Below are positions 1 through 7,314 of a stretch of 64,000 bases of DNA, piece by piece (within the stretch, counting starts at the first letter, position 1; every line of letters starts with the position of its first letter). The notes under the pieces are model-generated. The model searched no databases. It saw only the letters and a list, made by a program, of their open reading frames with translations, and was not told the DNA's origin. This DNA comes from Sphingobacterium sp. xlx-96 (GTDB taxonomy: Bacteria; Bacteroidota; Bacteroidia; Sphingobacteriales; Sphingobacteriaceae). Position numbers and translations under genes: made by a program. The DNA lies in NCBI RefSeq assembly GCF_011007365.1, contig NZ_WFKM01000017.1, forward strand, positions 1-64,000, written 5' to 3'.

Positions 1-264
1 GAGGGTGCGCGAACGAAGGTTGAACGAGGGATGATACCAGAACGACCTGCTGGAAGAGAGATCGGTTGCTTCGTTGTCGTTCCTCCGACCCGCACGGACA
101 TCAACCCCGCAGATGACCTATATGTCGTTCGATTGATCTCAAGAGGTTTTCGGGCGCGCTGTAGAGCTTTCAGGAACAAAGTGGAGTCTATGGTCGTCGG
201 TAGTAAAATAATGTGGGAGAGGAGCTTAAAATAGCTTAAACAAAGAGCGTATGGCAGAGGGTCT
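1..264. other. Left-edge region, no recognisable gene
   Basis: This stretch is visibly more G+C-rich than the rest of the window. An open frame of 67 codons exists on the plus strand, but its translation is Arg-rich and resembles no family I know. Bases around 60-100 (GGTTGCTTCGTTGTCGTTCC) look like one half of the palindromic repeat seen at 5276-5361. I see no start signal or promoter that would support a gene. Confidence 0.4.
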
Positions 265-852
265 ATGGCAAGCGGGGCGGTCGCTCAGACGCAGCCGGGG
301 TCGGTACTCCAAGGTGAGGTACGCTCGGCTGCCGATGGGTCGATCATCGAAGGGGCATCCGTATCCAACGGGATCAAGCATACGCGTACAGATAAAAATG
401 GCAGGTTTAGCATCGCTGTAGATAAAACATATGGATGATTATTAATCAAGTATATAGGCTATAAAGAGCAAAGTGTTGCCTATGAGAATACATCTACAAT
501 ACTAAATATCGCCCTGCACGCTGGTGAAAAACAGATCGAAGAAGTCGAGGTGGTCTCGACAGGCTATCAGAAGATACCCGAAGAACGATTTGTAGGCACC
601 GCCTCCCAATTGGACAGTACCGCCTTTCACAATCAGGTCGGAAAGGGAATCACTGAAAGGCTAAAAGTGAATGTAACCGGTCCGTAGAGATCTCGAGCGC
701 TATGTCTACCGAAATGATACACAGCAGTAGCATTACTTGGGCTTGAATGGGGGATCGGCTAATGCCAATTATGCACTGTCTTTTGGTTACAATCACAAGA
801 AATCAAATATACAACATGCGGAAGCTGGGACAAAGCTTCGTATAATCCGTTA
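265..852 (+). pseudogene. Decayed SusC/RagA-type TonB-dependent receptor remnant
   Basis: Translation from ATG 265 gives a carboxypeptidase-regulatory-like N-terminal domain (GEVRSAADGSIIEGASV, then IKYIGYKEQSV) followed by the start of a TonB plug (EEVEVVSTGYQKIPEERF). That plug wording is typical of SusC proteins controlled by FecI/FecR-type sigma systems. The frame is broken by TGA at 436-438 and TAG at 685-687. It then resumes in another frame from about 689 with a later SusC segment (LGLNGGSANANYALSFGY), itself interrupted by TAG at 728-730. Well over 100 residues of plug are missing between the two pieces, and the beta-barrel is absent after about 850. A partner SusD is not present. It cannot make a receptor and is a relic. 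Confidence 0.8.
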
Positions 853-1097
853 GGCATTATTTAATGCAATTTTGATTCTTTATAAAATATTTTGGTTAAA
901 AAACACATATCAACACAATAATATAGAATACGATACGTTAATAAACCAGAGAATAATATTAAAAAGTAACGTCCTGCAATAGGGGGTTATATTATAAAAT
1001 AAACGCTTGATTACAATATCCGAAAAGAAAAGTCGGACGACTGATTCGAAAAAAGAAACATAGACACGGAAAAAAAGGAAATTGTTAAAAAAGTTAG
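853..1097. other. AT-rich intergenic region
   Basis: It lies between the receptor relic and the convergent barrel operon. It is very A+T-rich with no open frame or clear repeat. I see nothing functional in it apart from the terminator at its right end. Confidence 0.4.
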
Positions 1098-1133
1098 AAG
1101 GGGTTCGGATTTTTCTGAACCCCTTTGCCTTTT
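1098..1133 (-). terminator. Rho-independent terminator of the barrel-protein operon
   Basis: The stem AAGGGGTTC / GAACCCCTT closes a loop of about 10 nt. On the minus strand a T-rich tract follows a few bases after the stem, just past the stop of the gene ending at 1154. Confidence 0.7.
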
Positions 1134-1153
1134 ATGTCATTGAAAGAAGTCTC

Positions 1154-1804
1154 CTAAAATTGATAGGATAGACCGATAGAGCAGTTTTGCCAGATGTTTT
1201 CAAACACCCGGAATTCGGAATCTTTAGTGTCATTACCTTTTACTTTGGCCTGCTGATATTGGATCAGCTTGTTGAGTCGGAACTCGGCACCTAAGCCTTT
1301 ATAGAAAGTATAACGACCGCCTGCATGTAAGCCCGTGGAGAATTTCTCATATTTAATGTCTTCAGGAACAATAGCCCCATCTGGCGGTATCGATTTGGCC
1401 GTTGTTCTTCCTTTGACACCGTCTACCTCTAGAAAAGCTGCAAATTTACCATTATCATATAAATACGACTGAACAAATAATGCAAATTGATTAGTTGTAC
1501 TGCGCTGCTCATGTCTGAGCATATAATAGTAATCTGGTATATCAACGGCAACTGTGGTATAACTTTTATTGAATCCGTAATGATAACCAGCACCTATGGC
1601 CCACACCTTGTTCAATCTGTAGGATAGGCTCGGAATCAAATTGAAATCTCGATAGTTATCATTCGAATTATAAAAGGGGCCTGAGCCATAAGCGGATCTG
1701 CTTAGATTGGTATGCGCAGACAGGGTTACCTTTTTGTATTGGGCATAGCCGCAGTTCAAAAATAGAAGGGTGATAAACAGGGCAAATAAACGGTATTTTG
1801 TCAT
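1154..1804 (-). CDS. Secreted outer-membrane beta-barrel protein, unknown function
   Basis: This 216-residue protein begins with a classic signal peptide (residues 1-21, ending GYA|Q). It continues with alternating amphipathic strands and finishes in an aromatic residue (GLSYQF), as outer-membrane barrels do. I do not recognise a named family; PF13505-like porin-type barrels are the closest match in style. It is the second gene of a two-gene unit: the upstream gene ends 5 nt before its start, and the two proteins have similar size and layout, so they may be diverged duplicates. A terminator follows. Function is unknown. Confidence 0.75.
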   Translation of the reverse strand: MTKYRLFALFITLLFLNCGYAQYKKVTLSAHTNLSRSAYGSGPFYNSNDNYRDFNLIPSLSYRLNKVWAIGAGYHYGFNKSYTTVAVDIPDYYYMLRHEQRSTTNQFALFVQSYLYDNGKFAAFLEVDGVKGRTTAKSIPPDGAIVPEDIKYEKFSTGLHAGGRYTFYKGLGAEFRLNKLIQYQQAKVKGNDTKDSEFRVFENIWQNCSIGLSYQF

Positions 1805-1809
1805 GGGAG

Positions 1810-2517
1810 CTATATTTTTAAAAGAATAGAAAGATATGTATTTGATAAAGGTGATTTAAAAAACTCGTATGTTGTCTTCTTTTCCAGTTCCGAGTTCCAG
1901 GAATCTTTTAAGCTATGATTGATACTTCCAACGGAGTGAAGAGATAGTTGAATAAGAAAGTTTTGAGAAATGCGATAGGAGCCTCCTATTCGTAGATCGG
2001 TATCCCAAGCACTGACTTCTCGCTCACTTGAAAGATAATTTTCATAATCTATTTCATAATCCCGTAAAGATGTGACGTATGTTGATGATAAATAACTTCG
2101 ATTTTGATATTGTAAACTGGTAGCCAATTCTGCAAAGCCGTTCCATCGACTCACATCTATGGGTAATAAGTAATGACGATAAAAAATACCATAAGAGCCG
2201 ATTTTTACCTTCTCCTGTGAGTAGGAATGACTAAAATAATCACTATTAACGAAGAATTCCGTTGCCTGTAATATAGTTCCTTTGCTATGTTGATAGCTCA
2301 ATCCTAAATAGGAGTTTGAAGTTACTTGATAACCCAGTTGGATATTAAAATGTGCGTACTTGGAGTCCGACAAAGAGCTTGTTTTATTGCGATCGACATA
2401 CGGAGCCATCTTTCGTTTACTGAATGTACCTCCTAGCTCTAGGAGTAATTTGGTGTCCTGTGCATAAACACTACTATAGATTGTCGCTATAGCAAGGAAA
2501 GCAAATATTCTTTTCAT
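1810..2517 (-). CDS. Secreted outer-membrane beta-barrel protein, unknown function
   Basis: The 235-residue product has a signal peptide (MKRIFAFLAIATIYSSVYA|Q). Strand-like segments follow, rich in Tyr and Ser and with repeated LGLSYQHS / IQLGYQV patterns, suggesting an 8- to 10-strand barrel. It is the first gene of a pair with 1154-1804, and the 5-nt spacing implies co-transcription. No catalytic motif is visible. It resembles generic Bacteroidota barrel proteins of unknown role; a part in envelope adhesion or transport is only a guess. Confidence 0.75.
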   Translation of the reverse strand: MKRIFAFLAIATIYSSVYAQDTKLLLELGGTFSKRKMAPYVDRNKTSSLSDSKYAHFNIQLGYQVTSNSYLGLSYQHSKGTILQATEFFVNSDYFSHSYSQEKVKIGSYGIFYRHYLLPIDVSRWNGFAELATSLQYQNRSYLSSTYVTSLRDYEIDYENYLSSEREVSAWDTDLRIGGSYRISQNFLIQLSLHSVGSINHSLKDSWNSELEKKTTYEFFKSPLSNTYLSILLKI

Positions 2518-2630
2518 AAATTAGATTAATATCGGGCGAATATACTTTTTTAAATTATTAATTTATAATAAAACCATCTTGAAAAAGAAAGTGTCTTTTC
2601 CTTATTGACTAACTTAGTAACTGTAATTTA

Positions 2631-3473
2631 CTAAGTCCAAGAATAGCGAGTCGGTGCTATACCTATATATTGCTTGAAATCCTTAAGAAAATGATTGTAG
2701 TCGTAATATCCTGCTGATAGGGCTACATCGGATAAATCTTTTGATTTGCTGGATTTATAGGCTTGATAGGTAAAAATAAATCGCTGTAGAGAGATGTATT
2801 TTTTTGGTGCTATTCCCAGGTATTTGACAAAGTTTCGGTGTAACCACTTTGCGTTTACGCCTACACCTAAATGTTGGAGTACATCTACAACATTGGTGTT
2901 TCCTCGTTGAGCTTGGATATATTCGGTAGCAATGCTTAACATCGGAGAGAGGTTATCTTCTGTACCTGGTAAAGATAGCCTGTCACGCAAAAAAGAAATT
3001 TTATCGGACAGTGTTTTCTTTTCATACATCTGGTCAAACATATGAAGCCATTTGTCATGTAGGACGTCCTCCAAACGACGTATCGGATTTGCCAGAAAGA
3101 CGGATGGTGATACATTGAAAAACGAGTAAAAATAAGCAGGGGCGAAACGCAATACCAGAATGTACTCGAGTGCTGAAGCGATCTCCCAGTAAGTGTTTTT
3201 TATGACTCCACAACATAACCAAGCTGTTCCAATGGATATTTTCTTTCCATGTACGTTTAGACGTGCAGTGTCCAATTTGTTTGGGAGGAGGATCAGGGAT
3301 GGGGTGCCATCGTTAAAAAGCGGTTGTTGCGGGGGTAGATCTTTACAAGAGAAAACATATGCTTTTATTCGGTGATCTATCGCTATTTGTTTACAAAACG
3401 GGTTCTGTCCCTCGGTGGAGATAGTTTCTAAAAGAAACGATGACTTGATATTCTGTAAAAAATTTATTGGCAT
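2631..3473 (-). CDS. AraC-family transcriptional regulator
   Basis: This is a 280-residue regulator. The C-terminal ~100 residues carry the AraC double helix-turn-helix, ending in the signature LSDVALSAGYYDYNHFLKDF followed by IGIAPTRY. The N-terminal ~170 residues resemble the DUF6597-type sensor domain of Bacteroidota AraC proteins. A longer frame begins at a TTG (3485), but the in-frame ATG at 3473 (MPINFLQ) is the more plausible start. It is divergent from the methionine aminopeptidase gene at 3605. No target can be read from the sequence; the adjacent barrel operon, transcribed in the same direction, is a candidate. Confidence 0.85.
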   Translation of the reverse strand: MPINFLQNIKSSFLLETISTEGQNPFCKQIAIDHRIKAYVFSCKDLPPQQPLFNDGTPSLILLPNKLDTARLNVHGKKISIGTAWLCCGVIKNTYWEIASALEYILVLRFAPAYFYSFFNVSPSVFLANPIRRLEDVLHDKWLHMFDQMYEKKTLSDKISFLRDRLSLPGTEDNLSPMLSIATEYIQAQRGNTNVVDVLQHLGVGVNAKWLHRNFVKYLGIAPKKYISLQRFIFTYQAYKSSKSKDLSDVALSAGYYDYNHFLKDFKQYIGIAPTRYSWT

Positions 3474-3554
3474 ATCAAGGTGCAATAATACGGAATAATG
3501 TATTATAAATTTTCTAATGTCCGATTTTTACTTTTAGAAGCCTATACTAGCCCC

Positions 3555-3562
3555 TACCTTTG
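3555..3562 (+). promoter_or_regulatory. Candidate sigma-A -7 box (TACCTTTG) for map
   Basis: TACCTTTG matches the Bacteroidota -7 consensus TAnnTTTG and lies 42 nt upstream of the map start codon. No good -33 TTG is present at the usual spacing, only T-rich sequence. Confidence 0.55.
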
Positions 3563-3604
3563 TAAAGTAGAGAAGGGATCTCTAGGACAAACGGATAGGA
3601 TGCG

Positions 3605-4369
3605 ATGTTAATAACGAAAGAAGAAGATTTAATCGGAATGCAACAAGTGAGTGATGCTGTGGCATATACCTTAAAGAAAATGAAGAGCTACGCCAAAGTG
3701 GGGATGACGACCAAAGAGCTGGACGATTTTGGCGCAAATATTCTTGCTGGGTTTAGTGCTCAATCAGCCCCACGATTGACCTATGATTTTCCGGGGTGGA
3801 CTTGTATAAGTATAGATAAAGAGTTTTGTCATGGGGTACCATCAGACCGGCGAATATTACAGGAGGGGGATCTAATAAATATTGATGTTTCTGCAGAACT
3901 CCGTGGTTTCTGGGCAGATAATGGGGCTTCGTTTATTCTGGGGAATGATATACATAAACATCAGCAGTTGGTCAATGCCTCTGTCGAAGTATTGCGAAAA
4001 GCCATCGGTATGATCAGAGGGGGAGTGAAGATCGCAGAAGTAGGACAGCTCATGGAGGTAGAAGCCAAGAAAAGAGGTTTTAGAGTCATCAAAAATCTAG
4101 GGGGACATGGTGTCGGAAGGAGCCTTCACGAAGAACCGGATGAACTGCTCAATTATAAGAATCGATTTGACCAGAGACGATTTAAAAAGAATACGGTGGT
4201 CGCGATAGAGACTTTCATTTCTACAGATTCTTCGTATGCCGTAGTAGGCGACGATGGGTGGACAATGGTAGGTGATAAAGGCGGGTACATGGCACAGCAT
4301 GAACACACCATTGTCGTTACGGATGATAAGCCTATTATCTTAACGCAAAAGAATGGTGTTTGGGACTAA
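3605..4369 (+). CDS. map: Methionine aminopeptidase, type I
   Basis: This cytosolic metalloprotease removes the initiator Met from nascent proteins. The 254-residue length is normal for a short type I enzyme. All five expected metal ligands can be found in family order: Asp94 and Asp105, His168 (in GGHGVGRSLHEEP), Glu202 (AIETF) and Glu233 (QHEHTI). The substrate-binding His76 (FCHGVP) is present too. It stands alone, divergent from the AraC gene. Bacteroidota usually keep another map copy in the ribosomal-protein operon, so this may be a paralogue with its own regulation (inference). Confidence 0.93.
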   Translation: MLITKEEDLIGMQQVSDAVAYTLKKMKSYAKVGMTTKELDDFGANILAGFSAQSAPRLTYDFPGWTCISIDKEFCHGVPSDRRILQEGDLINIDVSAELRGFWADNGASFILGNDIHKHQQLVNASVEVLRKAIGMIRGGVKIAEVGQLMEVEAKKRGFRVIKNLGGHGVGRSLHEEPDELLNYKNRFDQRRFKKNTVVAIETFISTDSSYAVVGDDGWTMVGDKGGYMAQHEHTIVVTDDKPIILTQKNGVWD

Positions 4370-4393
4370 AGGTTAGGGCTATATCTGTTCGGT

Positions 4394-4423
4394 GCAAAAA
4401 AAGACCCGCACTCCTGCGGGTCT
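4394..4423 (-). terminator. Rho-independent terminator
   Basis: The perfect 9-bp stem AGACCCGCA / TGCGGGTCT has a 4-nt loop. The A-run at 4396-4402 becomes a T-run on the minus strand, so it serves the NTF2-like gene at 4522-4947. It may also stop map transcripts. Confidence 0.75.
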
Positions 4424-4438
4424 ATGTTGAAACAAAAA

Positions 4439-4525
4439 CCTTCAGTTTATTGAAGGTTCCTGAATACCTATTAAAATAAACTCGTTATGAAGACTTCCTC
4501 AGTTTGAGGATTCCTAAATGCCTAT
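4439..4525. repeat. Two imperfect direct repeats, each starting with a small hairpin
   Basis: Copy A has the hairpin CCTTCA-GTTTAT-TGAAGG (4439-4456) followed by TTCCTGAATACCTAT. Copy B has CCTCA-GTT-TGAGG (4497-4509) followed by TTCCTAAATGCCTAT. The 15-mers after the hairpins match at 13 positions. Copy B runs into the stop codon of the minus-strand gene, so one copy may be a duplication of the gene's 3' end. Confidence 0.45.
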
Positions 4526-4947
4526 GGGTATGTCGTTACCACTTTGCTGACTTTCCATCCATCTACGGTCTGTATCATGGTGATGTAGTCTACACGCGTG
4601 AATTTTTCAAACTTCATAATAGCCTTTGCTACGGAAGTTGTACCTGCTTGATCCAATATTTCGTATGTAGTCTTACAGTTGTATTTTAAACCTTTGTTAG
4701 CTTTTAAGAAAGCAAGATATTCTGACCTACTGGATACGAGTTCGTTCGCTGCGTTGCGGTATTCGAAATCGGAAGTGAACAGATGCTTATTGAATTCGGT
4801 ATTGCCTAGTGTGATGGCCTCTACGTAGGTAAGGGCGATTTTCTTAGCGTTGACATCTTTTAATGGGTTGGCAGTTTCTGCAGCAGAAGCATTAAAACCG
4901 AATAGTAAGGTGAATAGGGTTGCGATGGTTGCGATAATCTTTTTCAT
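4522..4947 (-). CDS. Secreted NTF2-like (lumazine-binding type) small protein
   Basis: The mature part folds, by pattern, as an NTF2-like cone: ALTYVEAITLGN, FTSDFEYRNA, then a C-terminal pair of strands (DYITMIQTVDGWKVSKVV). Small proteins of this putative lumazine-binding/DUF4440 group are common in Bacteroidota and mostly of unknown function. A signal peptide (MKKIIATIATLFTLLFGFNASAA) sets the start at 4947; an upstream in-frame ATG at 5013 would bury it and is rejected. The product is 141 residues. A candidate -7 box at 5139-5146 predicts a leader of nearly 190 nt. It is monocistronic, with its own terminator. Confidence 0.75.
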   Translation of the reverse strand: MKKIIATIATLFTLLFGFNASAAETANPLKDVNAKKIALTYVEAITLGNTEFNKHLFTSDFEYRNAANELVSSRSEYLAFLKANKGLKYNCKTTYEILDQAGTTSVAKAIMKFEKFTRVDYITMIQTVDGWKVSKVVTTYP

Positions 4948-5138
4948 CTGAGTAATTTGTTTTTTAGTTGAAGATGAGAGCTCGAATAAATGATGCTTCA
5001 AATGGTTTAGCATTATTTATGTCTCGGTTCATGTTGTTGAGGTGTTGATTTTTTAATTGTTGTTTCTTTTATCTTTTATTCATAAGACGCTAATTCTTTT
5101 CCCAAGGTTGCGTCTGCTGTTTGTTTTAATTGTTGATT

Positions 5139-5146
5139 CAAAAGTA
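5139..5146 (-). promoter_or_regulatory. Candidate -7 box (TACTTTTG) with a long leader
   Basis: On the minus strand TACTTTTG matches TAnnTTTG. The next minus-strand gene starts at 4947, so the transcript would carry about 190 nt of leader. That leader includes a small stem (AGACGC / GCGTCT, near 5086-5117). Confidence 0.45.
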
Positions 5147-5275
5147 GGCTAGAAAGTGGAGGTAGGAAATGGGTTTTCGACCAAATGTTTTTACTTTTCG
5201 GTGAAATCGCTGATTGTTTCGGTGAAAATTGTAGATGGGGCCGTGTCTAAAGCTTTTTAATTGCCATAAGAATTG

Positions 5276-5361
5276 GTCTTTGCGAGGAGGGACGATGGAG
5301 CAATCTGCCGTTTGTAGAGAATTAGACGTACACGACATAGTTCCTCAGGTTCGCAATGACG
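5276..5361. repeat. REP-like inverted repeat
   Basis: The left arm (TCTTTGCGAGGAGGGACG) and right arm (TTCCTCAGGTTCGCAATGAC) are imperfect inverted copies around a spacer of about 45 nt. The wording (CATTGCGAGGA / TCCTCGCAATG) resembles the short palindromic repeats scattered through many bacterial genomes. A related half-site lies near 60-100. Assignment to a repeat family is from memory of the motif, not a search. Confidence 0.45.
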
Positions 5362-5485
5362 ACAACTCCTTGCTTTTTAGATACCCTCTTCTTAATTCAT
5401 GGAGTAATACCTCTTTTAACTTTTTATGCAGGGCTTAGGTGAATTTATGCGCGGAATCTTGAAGGGAGAGTCGATCTATGCTATT

Positions 5486-5536
<51 letters not shown>

Positions 5537-5641
5537 AATTATTGGCTATTTATAGGTTGGATTAGCTGTATGTCAATACGCCCCTCCGAAGGACATAAAA
5601 TATCGATTTTTCGTTGGTATGAGCCTTAGCTTTTGTAGACG

Positions 5642-5675
5642 AAAGAGCCGTGTGCTGTAGAAGCCACGGCTCTTT
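5642..5675. terminator. Stem-loop downstream of susD
   Basis: AAAGAGCCGTG pairs with CACGGCTCTTT around a 12-nt loop, 50 nt beyond the susD stop. There is no strong T-tract on the minus strand, so it is a weak terminator or a 3'-end stabiliser. Confidence 0.5.
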
Positions 5676-5725
5676 ACTGTTTAAGTAGGTTTAGCTATTG
5701 TCTTAATGTGTACATCGGCATACCG

Positions 5726-7303
5726 CTAATAATTAGGGTTTTGTTTCAAACTACCTTTGCCAGCATCGATAACACTTTGAGGAATAGGCCATAGCTCATT
5801 TTTATTCGCCGTAAAAGTTCTGTTTTCTACAAAAAACCTATCTGTGAGATTGCTAAATGTTACTTGCCCTGTTGCTAAATCCACCGAACCTTTAGACAAA
5901 CAACCGTAAACTGGACCATTCATCACTTCTTTTGCAATACCCCAGCGTATAATATCAAATCTTCTTCTTCCTTCTCCTGCCAGTTCAACTCGAAATTCAC
6001 GCCGCACAAGCTCTCTCAATTTTTCTTGCGAAGCAAATAGTGTTCGGTTTATTTTCGGTAAACCGGCCCTCTCCCTAACCAAATCAATAGATTCGTAGAC
6101 AGCATCATTAATTTGATTCAATTCGATTGCAGCTTCGGCATTTAACAGGAGTATTTCTGCGTATCGTTGTACGATGATATTGACTCCTACGTTCCAAACA
6201 TTGGCGTAGGAGGAAGGATTTTTTAGGTATTTTCTGTAATTATAACCCGAATTCGAAGCATTATCAGCACTATTAGGGTGATCAGTCGTATTGCCCAATG
6301 GATTAAAATATTTGCCGTTGTATAGCGCTCCAGGATATACTATTGTTGCAGCTAGTCTCGGATCTCTGTTTGCATAGGGTTTCGCTGGATTATAAGATGC
6401 TGATGTTGTTATTGTCTCTCCATCTTTGGTCTCATAAGAATCTACTAAACTTTGCAAAGGGACAATTGAACTCCATCCTCCAATGGAATTCGGCAACATG
6501 ATTCCTAGACTGGTATAACCAAACGTATTTTCAATATATTGAATGTCTGTAATGACTTCCGAATTACCTTCGTTTGCTATTTCGAATAAATCTTCATAAT
6601 TATCAAATAGTTTGTAAGTTTTTAAATCGATAATCTCTTGGGTCGTTTTTAGTACTTCTGCGTGTTTCTTTTGAAATGCGTAAGCCCTAGCTAAAAGTCC
6701 TAAAGCAGAACCTTTGGTCATCCGTCCTTGGCCATTTTGTACTGCAGGTAGGTCTCTCGATGCACTTATTAACTCCTCTTCTATGAACTTAAAAACATCT
6801 GCCCGATCGTTAGCTGGAACAGCAGACTCTTCTATTGAGAGGGTTGTTGTAATTAATGGAACATTGCCGAATAAAATGGCCATATCAAGGTATCTGTAGG
6901 CTCTGATGGTTTTAACTTCGGCTTTTAATCTGTTCTTTAATTGTTCACCGATAGGTGCTTTGTCTATATTTTCTAGGATCCAGTTTGCTCTTCTAATGTG
7001 TGTATAGCTAAAACGTGATAGTGCATTTCCTGAATTGGTAGGGTTAAAGGTGCCATTTCCAATCTGTTGAAACCCTTCATGAGAAAAATCATTATTGGAA
7101 TTGTCCGAAGCACAGTCCATGTAGAAAATCTGGCTTCCCGATTCCCAACCATTGTATAACCCTGTGACTGCAAAAAGTGTTTCTTTTTCTGTTGTCCAAA
7201 AATTAGCTTCTCCCAATCTATCCAAAGGATTTTGATCCAAAGATTCACAGGATGAAAAACCTAAGACACAAGCTAAGAGTATATATTTATATTTATGTAA
7301 CAT
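5726..7303 (-). CDS. SusD/RagB family outer-membrane lipoprotein
   Basis: SusD-type lipoproteins sit on the cell surface as the lid over a SusC transporter and capture the oligomeric substrate. This 525-residue protein has a lipoprotein signal (GFSSC, lipidated Cys19) followed by ESLDQNPLD and NFW, typical of the family N-terminus. TPR-like helices and the C-terminal SusD segment (REFRVELAGEGRRRFDIIRWG ... ELWPIPQSVID) follow. The length is normal. It lies 11 nt downstream of the susC-like gene, as expected. No glycoside hydrolase, peptidase, sigma factor or sensor is adjacent, so the substrate cannot be guessed. With its SusC partner broken, it may be on the way to disuse. Confidence 0.92.
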   Translation of the reverse strand: MLHKYKYILLACVLGFSSCESLDQNPLDRLGEANFWTTEKETLFAVTGLYNGWESGSQIFYMDCASDNSNNDFSHEGFQQIGNGTFNPTNSGNALSRFSYTHIRRANWILENIDKAPIGEQLKNRLKAEVKTIRAYRYLDMAILFGNVPLITTTLSIEESAVPANDRADVFKFIEEELISASRDLPAVQNGQGRMTKGSALGLLARAYAFQKKHAEVLKTTQEIIDLKTYKLFDNYEDLFEIANEGNSEVITDIQYIENTFGYTSLGIMLPNSIGGWSSIVPLQSLVDSYETKDGETITTSASYNPAKPYANRDPRLAATIVYPGALYNGKYFNPLGNTTDHPNSADNASNSGYNYRKYLKNPSSYANVWNVGVNIIVQRYAEILLLNAEAAIELNQINDAVYESIDLVRERAGLPKINRTLFASQEKLRELVRREFRVELAGEGRRRFDIIRWGIAKEVMNGPVYGCLSKGSVDLATGQVTFSNLTDRFFVENRTFTANKNELWPIPQSVIDAGKGSLKQNPNY

Positions 7304-7314
7304 TGTCTTCTATT

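Noticed and set aside
31..234. 67-codon frame at the left edge
   Set aside because: Arg-rich, no family resemblance, overlaps a repeat-like segment and is in a G+C-rich intergenic stretch; not supported as a gene.
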